Shown here piece after piece: positions 1 to 5,018 of a stretch of 5,018 nucleotides of DNA. A program made the translations under genes and the position numbers. The notes beneath the pieces were generated by a model. The model was given only the letters and a program-made list of their open reading frames with translations. It was not told the DNA's origin and searched no databases. Each line of letters begins with the position of its first letter. Positions within the stretch are counted from its first letter, which is position 1. Source of the DNA: Verrucomicrobiota bacterium (GTDB taxonomy: Bacteria; Verrucomicrobiota; Verrucomicrobiia; Chthoniobacterales; UBA10450); assembly GCA_003219095.1 (NCBI GenBank), contig QHPM01000012.1:1-5018 (forward strand). The letters are read 5' to 3'.

Positions 1-263
1 TGCAGTTGCTCCTCAGTTAAGAGCGTGCCGAAAGCATCTTCCACCTCGAATTGCTTCGCAGTAAGCGCGGAATCCACGGTAACGCTGCTCTCAGCAGATG
101 CGCAATCAGTCCAACTCCAATCAGGGAAGAGCAGAAGGCGGTGCTCGACGCCATCGGAATACTTGGCGCGAACGCTGGCCAATAAGGGCACTCCTGAAAT
201 CCGCCCGATGAACGTGAGCAGGCCCAACACATTCGTGAGAGATGCGCAGATTAACGGGATCAT
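1..263 (-). CDS. Unrecognised protein, N-terminal part, runs off the left edge
   Basis: An open frame of 87 codons starts at an ATG (263-261) and is still open at base 1, so only the N-terminus is present. GGAG at 274-271 lies 7 bases before the ATG, a good Shine-Dalgarno match that supports this start. Codons are mostly G or C at the third position, as in the recognisable genes here, and the composition is ordinary (VRAKYSDGVEHRLLLFPDW around residues 31-49, then an acidic stretch ending GTLLTEEQL). Residues 2-29 are largely hydrophobic with one arginine (MIPLICASLTNVLGLLTFIG at the start), so a membrane anchor or poor signal sequence is possible. The overlapping frames on both strands are rich in Ser, Arg and Pro and look like shadows. 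I do not recognise a family. It is transcribed away from the neighbour at 465, giving a divergent pair. Confidence 0.45.
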   Translation of the reverse strand, partial: MIPLICASLTNVLGLLTFIGRISGVPLLASVRAKYSDGVEHRLLLFPDWSWTDCASAESSVTVDSALTAKQFEVEDAFGTLLTEEQL

Positions 264-464
264 ACGGAAACTCCGACTTCCGCTTCGTTCTTCAGCCACA
301 CCTTTAGTTTGTCGAAAACACCGGCATCTGTTCACGCCTGGTCGCTTGCTAGTTCACTGCAAGACACGCTCAACTAGTTTGTGGTGGACGATATATTTAC
401 GGGCGTTGCATCGTTAGGAACAGAGCGGTGCGCGCAAAGTTGGAATGGAGAAAGGAAAATTAGT
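264..464. other. Divergent intergenic region, about 200 bases
   Basis: This region separates the minus-strand gene ending at 263 from the exported-protein gene at 465 and must hold both promoters if both genes are real. TATATT at 392-397 is a possible -10 box for the rightward gene, but I see no convincing -35 about 17 bases before it. CTAGTT at 349-354 and AACTAG at 372-377 form a 6-bp inverted repeat with a 17-base loop just upstream of that box, which could be an operator or chance. No long repeat or RNA gene was recognised. Confidence 0.3.
447..456 (+). promoter_or_regulatory. Ribosome binding site fixing the start at 465
   Basis: GGAG (447-450) is followed directly by AAAGGA (451-456), whose GGA ends 8 bases before the ATG at 465. 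This purine-rich block selects 465 over the in-frame GTG at 381. Starting at 381 would also put 28 polar residues in front of an otherwise normal signal peptide. Confidence 0.6.
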
Positions 465-776
465 ATGATTAAATCCCTGATTGGTTTCGCATGCGCCGGC
501 GTTCTCTGCGTCGCTATCGCAAATGGTCAAGTCTCGACTGTGACTGGAACAGAGAGCACAGGCAAAATCACCGATTATACACCTGACAGCGCGTTGGTCC
601 TTGACACCGGGTCAGGCGAACCAGTTCATTACAAGTTCGCCAGGAAAGTCACTTATGTGGATAAGGATGGACAGACGATCCAGGCGCCCGCTTTGACAAA
701 AAATCTGCGGGTCAAAGTCCATTACGCTAAACAGGGTGGCGATCTGATTGTAGATAAGGTGACGTTGGCAGAATAA
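465..776 (+). CDS. Small exported protein of unknown function, 103 aa
   Basis: The protein begins with a signal peptide: MIK, then a hydrophobic core at residues 5-19 (LIGFACAGVLCVAIA), with a plausible signal peptidase I site after AIA (19) or ANG (21). The mature part of about 82 residues alternates polar and hydrophobic positions (GKITDYTPDSALVLD, PVHYKFARKVTYVDKDGQ, LRVKVHYAKQGGDLIVDKVTL), which suggests a small all-beta domain of OB-fold or barrel type in the periplasm or outside the cell. No catalytic motif is visible. The pattern (a 'TDYTPDSALVL' strand, then 'YKFARKVTYVDKDG', then 'VKVHYAKQGGDLIVDKV') recalls short secreted proteins that I associate with Verrucomicrobia; this is recollection, not a search. 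The ATG at 465 was chosen for its ribosome binding site and signal peptide. The gene stands alone, convergent with upp, and ends in TAA just before a hairpin. Confidence 0.75.
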   Translation: MIKSLIGFACAGVLCVAIANGQVSTVTGTESTGKITDYTPDSALVLDTGSGEPVHYKFARKVTYVDKDGQTIQAPALTKNLRVKVHYAKQGGDLIVDKVTLAE

Positions 777-813
777 TTATTGAGGAGTGGCGACTGTTCC
801 TTCCATCGGAGAG

Positions 814-840
814 TGAGGGACACGGCACAAGTGTCCCTCG
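814..840. terminator. Hairpin between convergent genes, probable bidirectional terminator
   Basis: GAGGGACAC (815-823) and GTGTCCCTC (831-839) are perfect inverted repeats with a 7-base loop, GGCACAA. On the plus strand T814 and G840 can add a wobble pair. The hairpin lies between the stop codon of the plus-strand gene (776) and that of upp on the minus strand (845), where a shared terminator is expected. Neither side has a T-run, so it is not a classical intrinsic terminator. It may act with another factor or protect the mRNA 3' end. Confidence 0.55.
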
Positions 841-844
841 GCAG

Positions 845-1486
845 CTAAAGGGTGCCGAAGTAGCGATCGCCGGCATCGCCCAGGCCGGGAACAATGTAAC
901 CAAACTCATTAAGCTCGGGATCGATGGCGGCGGAGTAAATTGGAATATCTGGATGCACGCTTCGGAATTGCCCAATTCCTATCTCGCAGGCAACCACGCA
1001 AATAAATTGAATGCTGGTTGCACCCTGGGCTTTTAACAGCGTCGCCCCTTCTGTTGCACTGCGACCAGTGGCCAGCATCGGATCAAGCAATAGAACATGC
1101 GACTGCGGCAGGCCGTCGGGCAAACGACAATAATAATTGACCGGCCGCAGCGTGACTTCATCACGATAGAGCCCAATGTGACCAACTTCGGCCTCGGGTA
1201 TGACACGCAACATTCCTTCGAGTAGACCAAGACCTGCGCGCAAAATCGGCGCGAATACTACCGGCCGCGCCAGGGTCGCCGCGGCCATCGGGGCAAGTGG
1301 AGTCTCGATTTTGCGGACGAGAGTCGACCAATGTTTCGACGCCTCGGTCAGCAGCAGAATCGCGACCTGCTCGAGCGCACGACGAAATTGCACGGTCGCG
1401 GTTGTTTTATCGCGCAAGACCGACATCTTGGCCGCGACAAGAGAATGCTCCAGCAAATGAACATTATCGGTGCGCGCTTTATTCAC
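845..1486 (-). CDS. upp: Uracil phosphoribosyltransferase (UPRT)
   Basis: This cytosolic pyrimidine-salvage enzyme makes UMP and pyrophosphate from uracil and PRPP. The protein has 213 residues, close to the usual 208-210. Family signatures run in order: LVAAKMSVLRDKTT at 17-29, PILRAGLGLLEGM at 80-92, the PRPP loop DPMLATGRSA at 135-144, and the uracil-binding C-terminus GYIVPGLGDAGDRYFGT at 196-212. The PRPP loop reads ATGRS where E. coli has ATGGS; R142 is encoded by CGC at 1063-1061. From memory this position varies in the family (ATGNS also occurs), so activity need not be lost. The start is GTG (1486-1484). An in-frame TAA at 1498-1496 rules out a longer form, and the alignment to family N-termini (VHLLEHSLV like VxxLxHPLV) rules out starting at Met21. 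No Shine-Dalgarno site is seen. It is a single gene, divergent from treZ and apparently unrelated to it. Confidence 0.95.
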   Translation of the reverse strand: MNKARTDNVHLLEHSLVAAKMSVLRDKTTATVQFRRALEQVAILLLTEASKHWSTLVRKIETPLAPMAAATLARPVVFAPILRAGLGLLEGMLRVIPEAEVGHIGLYRDEVTLRPVNYYCRLPDGLPQSHVLLLDPMLATGRSATEGATLLKAQGATSIQFICVVACEIGIGQFRSVHPDIPIYSAAIDPELNEFGYIVPGLGDAGDRYFGTL

Positions 1487-1572
1487 CGGGATGATTTAAA
1501 ACGCGCGGCCTTTGCCGGAGAAGCCAAATCGCGCACAACCGCCGCACGAATTCACAACGAAAAAACACCAGA
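1487..1572. promoter_or_regulatory. Divergent promoter region of upp and treZ
   Basis: These 86 bases separate two outward-facing genes and should hold both promoters. Reading toward upp, TTTAAA (1500-1495) resembles a -10 box, but it lies only 8 bases before the GTG start. If used, it would give a leaderless or nearly leaderless message, consistent with the missing Shine-Dalgarno site. No good -35 is visible at 17 bases. Toward treZ, the 30 bases before the ATG are A-rich (ACAACGAAAAAACACCAGA) without a ribosome binding site. The assignment comes mainly from gene layout. Confidence 0.3.
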
Positions 1573-3453
1573 ATGCAACGGCGTTATCCCATAGGCGCGG
1601 AGATTATCAGCGAAAACGAAACGCATTTTCGCGTCTGGGCGCCAAAGGCAGACAAACTTGCGGTCGCATTGGAAAAAAGAACCCATCCCCTAATGTCGGA
1701 GGGGGACGGCTATTTTTCCGGCACAGTGAACTGCGGCGCAGGCGCGCGTTACAAATTTCAAATTAACGATGGCGATGCATTTCCTGATCCAGCGTCGCGT
1801 TTTCAACCCGAGGGCCCACACGAAGCCTCCTGCGTCGTCGATCCATTTTCGTTCAAATGGACGGATGCGAACCGGCCCGGAGTGAAACTCGCCGGCCAAA
1901 TTATTTACGAAATGCATATCGGCACGTTTACACCCGCGGGAACGTGGCAGATGGCGATTGATAAATTACCCGATTTGAAAAGGAGCGGAATTACTTTGCT
2001 CGAGCTGATGCCTATTGCCGATTTTCCCGGCCGATTTGGCTGGGGTTATGATGGTGTTAATCTTTTCGCGCCGACTCGTCTTTACGGAACGCCGAAGGAT
2101 TTGCGCGCTTTTATCGATCGCGCGCATGCGCTTGGACTCGGCGTTATTCTCGACGTCGTCTACAATCATTTTGGGCCAGACGGAAATTATCTCGGCGCGT
2201 TTTCTAACGATTATTTGCGCCGCGATAAAGAAAACGATTGGGGCGACGCGATCAATTTCGATAGGGAAAACTGCGGGCCAGTCCGCGAGTTCTTCATCAC
2301 CAATGGACGCTATTGGATTGAGGAATTTCATTTCGACGGATTCCGATTCGATGCCACGCAATGCATTTTCGATCGCTCGGAGGAATACATCGTCGGCGCG
2401 ATTGGGCGCGCAGCGCGAGCTGCGGCGGGAGAGCGGTCGATCGTTTTGTTCGCAGAGAACGAACGGCAGGAAGCAAAATTGATCCGGACCCGTGAGGAAG
2501 GCGGCGACGATCTTGATGGAGTATGGAACGATGACTGGCATCATGCCGCTATTGTGGCCCTGACCGGTCGGAAGGAAGCCTACTACAGCGATTACACCGG
2601 GTGCCCGCAGGAATTTATCGCCGCGGCAAAATATGGCTACCTGTATCAGGGACAGCCGTATTCATGGCAGGAGGCGCCTCGAGGATATCCGAGTCTTGAT
2701 CTGAAAGCTGATGCGTTCGTTTCCTTTCTCGAAAACCATGATCAAGTTTCGAACTCCGCAACCGGCGATCGGGTGCGCTTGCAAACCTCGCCTGGACGTT
2801 ATCGCGCCATGACAGCATTGCTTTTGCTCGGCCCATGGACTCCCCTGCTTTTTCAAGGCGAAGAGTTCGGCGCCTCCACCCCATTTCTCTATTTCAGCGA
2901 AGTCGGCGACGAGAAATTGCGGGAAGCGGTGAAAAAAGGGCGTTTTGAATTTTTGGCGCAATTCCCGTCGGCCGCATCAGAGGACGTGCAAGCCGGGCTG
3001 GCCGTGCCTTGCGAAATGGAAACCTTTAGCCGCTGCAAACTTGATTGGAGCGAGCGCGAGAAAAACCAGGCGCTTTCTGATTTGCACCGGGACTTGATCA
3101 AGCTGCGGCGCGATGACTCGCGGCTATGTCATCAAAGTGAAGGAGGGATTGATGGAGCCGTGATCCGATCCGAGTCATTTGTCTTGCGCTATTTCAGCAA
3201 AGAAAATGACGATCGATTATTGGTCATTAATCTTGGAAGCCGCGAAGAATTAACATCGGTGCCAGAGCCGTTGTTAGCACCGCCCTCAGACTACCAGTGG
3301 GAGATTCTTTGGACCAGCGAATCGCGACGTTACGGCGGACCGGGCTCGGTCGACATCGCAATAGACGAAAAATGGGTGTTGCCGGCCGAATCCGCATTAG
3401 TTTTTCGACCGCAGCGACGGACACATCCACGCAAACAACCGAAACGACGTTAG
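1573..3453 (+). CDS. treZ: Malto-oligosyltrehalose trehalohydrolase (GH13)
   Basis: TreZ hydrolyses the alpha-1,4 bond next to the trehalose end of maltooligosyl-trehalose, releasing trehalose; TreY makes its substrate from linear maltodextrin. The protein has 626 residues, slightly longer than the usual 560-620. An N-terminal CBM48/early-set domain covers about 5-95 (FRVWAPKADKL at 19-29). The GH13 barrel then shows IYEMHIGTFTPAGTW at 111-125, ELMPIADFPGRFGWGYDGV at 144-162, region I DVVYNH at 194-199, region II DGFRFD with nucleophile D260, region III FAENE with acid/base E295, and region IV ENHD with D390. All three catalytic carboxylates are present. The phrases ELMPIADFPG and GWGYDGV separate it from glycogen branching enzyme. 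FQGEEFGA is at 428-435, and a C-terminal beta domain spans roughly 530-612. The last residues (RRTHPRKQPKRR) are a basic tail. The ATG at 1573 fits family N-termini (MQRRYPIGAE), although no Shine-Dalgarno site precedes it. A debranching enzyme gene follows on the same strand after 213 bases. Confidence 0.95.
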   Translation: MQRRYPIGAEIISENETHFRVWAPKADKLAVALEKRTHPLMSEGDGYFSGTVNCGAGARYKFQINDGDAFPDPASRFQPEGPHEASCVVDPFSFKWTDANRPGVKLAGQIIYEMHIGTFTPAGTWQMAIDKLPDLKRSGITLLELMPIADFPGRFGWGYDGVNLFAPTRLYGTPKDLRAFIDRAHALGLGVILDVVYNHFGPDGNYLGAFSNDYLRRDKENDWGDAINFDRENCGPVREFFITNGRYWIEEFHFDGFRFDATQCIFDRSEEYIVGAIGRAARAAAGERSIVLFAENERQEAKLIRTREEGGDDLDGVWNDDWHHAAIVALTGRKEAYYSDYTGCPQEFIAAAKYGYLYQGQPYSWQEAPRGYPSLDLKADAFVSFLENHDQVSNSATGDRVRLQTSPGRYRAMTALLLLGPWTPLLFQGEEFGASTPFLYFSEVGDEKLREAVKKGRFEFLAQFPSAASEDVQAGLAVPCEMETFSRCKLDWSEREKNQALSDLHRDLIKLRRDDSRLCHQSEGGIDGAVIRSESFVLRYFSKENDDRLLVINLGSREELTSVPEPLLAPPSDYQWEILWTSESRRYGGPGSVDIAIDEKWVLPAESALVFRPQRRTHPRKQPKRR

Positions 3454-3666
3454 AAGGATGCTAACCATCGATGGATTCGCGATCGCGGACAAAACTGGCA
3501 GGGGCGACTGCCAAATCGTACACCTTAGAATGGTACAAGCACGGCTACTCGGCCGTCGCCGCTGCCAGTCTATTGGCAAACCTTTGGCTTAGCAAAGCGG
3601 CTACAGCCACTGGCGATCCAATCTCCTGCAAGATAATTTCTAACGATTTTTAGACTTCGGCACAAA
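3454..3666. other. Spacer between treZ and the debranching enzyme gene
   Basis: This 213-base gap contains no convincing gene. A 60-codon plus-strand frame (3471-3653) and a minus-strand frame overlapping it match nothing I know and lack ribosome binding sites. It contains the 10-base palindrome CGCGATCGCG (3478-3487), then the stem-loop cluster listed separately, and a T-run (3646-3651) without a stem in front of it. The next gene starts at 3667 with no Shine-Dalgarno site. Such a long gap argues against tight translational coupling of the two genes, though they may still share a transcript. Confidence 0.5.
3496..3614. repeat. Cluster of short stem-loops, possibly a degenerate intergenic repeat
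   Basis: Three short perfect stems, each with a 6-base loop, occur in about 100 bases: TGGCAG/CTGCCA (3496-3501 and 3508-3513), ACGGC/GCCGT (3541-3545 and 3552-3556) and CTTTG/CAAAG (3582-3586 and 3593-3597). A longer pairing, GCCAGT (3564-3569) with ACTGGC (3609-3614), encloses the third stem. The shared geometry suggests a REP-like or decayed palindromic element, or a structured region between two cotranscribed genes. The stems differ in sequence, and short stems arise easily in GC-rich DNA, so the call is cautious. Confidence 0.35.
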
Positions 3667-4809
3667 ATGACTTTCACCACCCGATCCGTGCCATGGGATA
3701 AAGCGAGTCATTCGCGCGAACTGCTGCTCGCACGAGAATGGCTTGTGACCAATGGACTCGGTGGTTTCGCTTCTGGCACCATTTCGGGCGCAATCACACG
3801 GCGGTATCACGGCTTGCTCATCGCCGCACTGCCAGCTCCACACGGCCGCATGGTAATGTGGAGTCACGTTTCGGAGTTCTTGCGTTTTGCAGACGATGAC
3901 GTCGTCTCCCTCGGCGCGGAAGAGCGAGCAGGTGGCCAACTTAATCTCGGCGCGGCCGATTACTTGCATGAATTCCGCCTCGAAAACGGGTTGCCCGTCT
4001 GGACATATCATGTGCGCGACCTCGTGCTCGAGAAACGTGTTCTGATGCTGCATTTGCAGAATACCGTTCACGTCATCTACCGCATTCTCGAAGGCGTAAA
4101 GCGCCCGCGGCTCGAGCTGCGACCCGCCTTTTTCTTCCGCCATTATGAGTCGCCGGTGAATGAAGGACTGCCCGCGCCTTATCGTTTGAGTGCGATTGAA
4201 GATCGCTATGAAATAAGTGCTCCTGACAGCGGCCTGCCTCCGTTGCGCATAAAACTGGCAAACGATCGCGCGCAATTCACGGTTTTGCCGCAAATCATTC
4301 ACCAGGTCGTTTACCGTATCGAGCAGAGCCGCGGTTACGCTTACGAAGGTAATCTTTGGAGCCCGGGATTTTTTTATGTCGATATGCAAGAGCGCAACAT
4401 GGCTGCGATCATCGGTTCAACGGAAGAATGGGGCATCATTAATGTTCTCGTGCCCGATGCTGCGGTAGCGGCGGAAGAAGAACGGCGCGCAAAAATGCTG
4501 GACGATGCCCTGCCGGAAGCGCGCCGTGGATTTCCGGCCGAGCTCGTTTTTGCGGGCGACCAATTCATTATCACCCCAGCTGGTCGGGCGGAAGAAGCCG
4601 CTCGCGCACACGCCGCCGGCGATGAAGTGCGAAGATTTCGCTGGAGGGACTCGCACTCGTTACCGGTCGCTCTTTGGAAGCGGGATATATTTTGCGCACC
4701 TTCTCTCATTACGTTCGCGATGGACTCATCCCAAACATGTTTCCGGATGGAGAAAAGGAAGGGCTTTATCATACCGCCGATGCAACTCTTTGGTTTTTTC
4801 ACGCGCTGA
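3667..4809 (+). CDS. Glycogen debranching enzyme, N-terminal part of a frameshifted gene
   Basis: This frame encodes the N-terminal domain of bacterial/archaeal-type glycogen debranching enzyme (amylo-alpha-1,6-glucosidase), which cleaves alpha-1,6 branch points. The signature REWLVTNGLGGFASGTISG lies at residues 23-41, followed by TRRYHGLLIAA at 44-54, a beta-rich domain, SPGFFYVDMQERN at 232-244 and LVFAGDQFIITP at 293-304. Homology runs to about R322 (codon 4630-4632). The last 58 residues (323-380) are out-of-frame translation ending at TGA 4807-4809. The true C-terminal domain continues in another frame from about 4635, and the family block around HWFxDWGRDT is missing at the junction. 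As read, the product would lack the catalytic (alpha/alpha)6-type domain and should be inactive. The ATG at 3667 suits family N-termini, with the signature starting near residue 23, but has no clear Shine-Dalgarno site. It follows treZ on the same strand, consistent with a glucan/trehalose role. An assembly or sequencing error is the main alternative to a true pseudogene. Confidence 0.85.
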   Translation: MTFTTRSVPWDKASHSRELLLAREWLVTNGLGGFASGTISGAITRRYHGLLIAALPAPHGRMVMWSHVSEFLRFADDDVVSLGAEERAGGQLNLGAADYLHEFRLENGLPVWTYHVRDLVLEKRVLMLHLQNTVHVIYRILEGVKRPRLELRPAFFFRHYESPVNEGLPAPYRLSAIEDRYEISAPDSGLPPLRIKLANDRAQFTVLPQIIHQVVYRIEQSRGYAYEGNLWSPGFFYVDMQERNMAAIIGSTEEWGIINVLVPDAAVAAEEERRAKMLDDALPEARRGFPAELVFAGDQFIITPAGRAEEAARAHAAGDEVRRFRWRDSHSLPVALWKRDIFCAPSLITFAMDSSQTCFRMEKRKGFIIPPMQLFGFFTR

Positions 4810-5018
4810 GTCGTTACCTGCATTACACCGACGATCGGACCACTCTGCACCTGCTGCTGCGGGTCTTGATCAATATCGCGGAGTATCATTTGCGGGGCAC
4901 CCACTACAACATTCATGTCGATTCGCGCGATGGCCTCCTCGCCCAGGGCATGAATGGTTATCAACTTACCTGGATGGACGCGAAGATGGGCGAATGGGTG
5001 GTAACCCCGCGACGCGGC
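4635..5018 (+). pseudogene. Glycogen debranching enzyme, C-terminal domain in a shifted frame, cut by the right edge
   Basis: In the frame whose codons begin at 4635, the sequence reads ISLEGLALVTGRSLEAGYI, then LRTFSHYVRDGLIPNMFPDG, YHTADATLWFFHALSRYLHY, HLRGTHYNIHVDSRDGLLAQ and GYQLTWMDAKMGEWVVTP. It stays open to base 5018 (128 codons). These are typical conserved blocks of the C-terminal catalytic domain (GDE_C type), in the family's order, including the hallmark TWMDAK motif. No start codon or ribosome binding site lies at its beginning, and TGA at 4623-4625 closes the frame just upstream. It is therefore the continuation of the gene that begins at 3667, not a separate gene. Conservation past the break is excellent, so the lesion is recent or artefactual. 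The stop codon lies beyond the window. Confidence 0.85.

Noticed and set aside
25..417. 130-codon plus-strand open frame at the left edge
   Set aside because: Its translation is rich in Ser, Arg and Thr without domain-like pattern or ribosome binding site. It opposes the more coding-like minus-strand frame and runs through the intergenic region.
381..464. GTG at 381 as the start of the exported-protein gene
   Set aside because: It would put 28 polar residues before a clear signal peptide, while ATG 465 has a well-placed GGAGAAAGGA.
2015..2482. 155-codon plus-strand open frame inside treZ in another frame
   Set aside because: It overlaps the conserved treZ barrel motifs and has shadow-like Ser/Arg/Ile-rich composition.
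1966..2544. 192-codon minus-strand open frame inside treZ
   Set aside because: It lies fully antisense to conserved GH13 catalytic regions, its protein resembles nothing known, and it is a codon-bias shadow of treZ.
3471..3653. 60-codon plus-strand open frame in the treZ-debranching spacer
   Set aside because: There is no ribosome binding site and no recognised domain, and the stretch is made largely of stem-loop sequence. The minus-strand frame overlapping it (3397-3579) is equally unsupported.
3640..4389. 249-codon minus-strand open frame opposite the debranching enzyme
   Set aside because: It is antisense to a well-conserved N-terminal domain and has no recognisable motif, as expected for a shadow in GC-rich coding DNA.
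4374..4964. 196-codon minus-strand open frame near the right edge
   Set aside because: It is antisense to the debranching enzyme on both sides of its break and has a low-complexity Ala/Ser/Arg stretch, so it is a shadow.
1..5018. CRISPR array, tRNA, rRNA, insertion sequence, prophage or attachment site
   Set aside because: I saw no regularly spaced direct repeats, cloverleaf, transposase motif, terminal inverted repeats or integrase. The window reads as ordinary metabolic chromosome apart from the points reported.

Overview
The window looks like a stretch of chromosome from a Gram-negative soil-type bacterium of moderate GC (a little over 50% by eye, not computed). Verrucomicrobiota of the Chthoniobacterales / Udaeobacter type is my best guess. 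It rests on recollection of that group's small secreted proteins and treZ-debranching enzyme neighbourhoods, not on a search, so treat it as tentative. Shine-Dalgarno use is mixed: two genes have clear sites, while upp, treZ and the debranching enzyme gene have none that is convincing.

Layout from left to right. Bases 1-263 carry the start of an unrecognised minus-strand gene that leaves the window. Bases 264-464 are a divergent intergenic region. Bases 465-776 (+) encode a 103-residue exported protein of unknown function. A strong hairpin at 815-839 separates it from the convergent uracil phosphoribosyltransferase gene upp (845-1486, -). An 86-base divergent gap leads to treZ (1573-3453, +), malto-oligosyltrehalose trehalohydrolase. 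Bases 3454-3666 form a 213-base spacer with several short stem-loops. From 3667 to the right edge runs a bacterial/archaeal-type glycogen debranching enzyme (amylo-alpha-1,6-glucosidase), also on the plus strand.

The right half is a storage-glucan module. A debranching enzyme trims alpha-1,6 branches from glycogen or dextrin, and the linear maltodextrin can enter the TreY-TreZ route, in which TreZ releases trehalose. TreY is not in this window. upp (pyrimidine salvage) and the left-hand genes look functionally unrelated to it.

The most notable point is that the debranching enzyme gene is broken. Near 4629-4638 the reading frame shifts, and the family block around HWFxDWGRDT is absent from all frames, while homologous sequence on both sides is well preserved. 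This fits a small internal deletion of 3n+1 bases, or a sequence/assembly error. No CRISPR array, tRNA, rRNA, insertion sequence or phage gene was seen.
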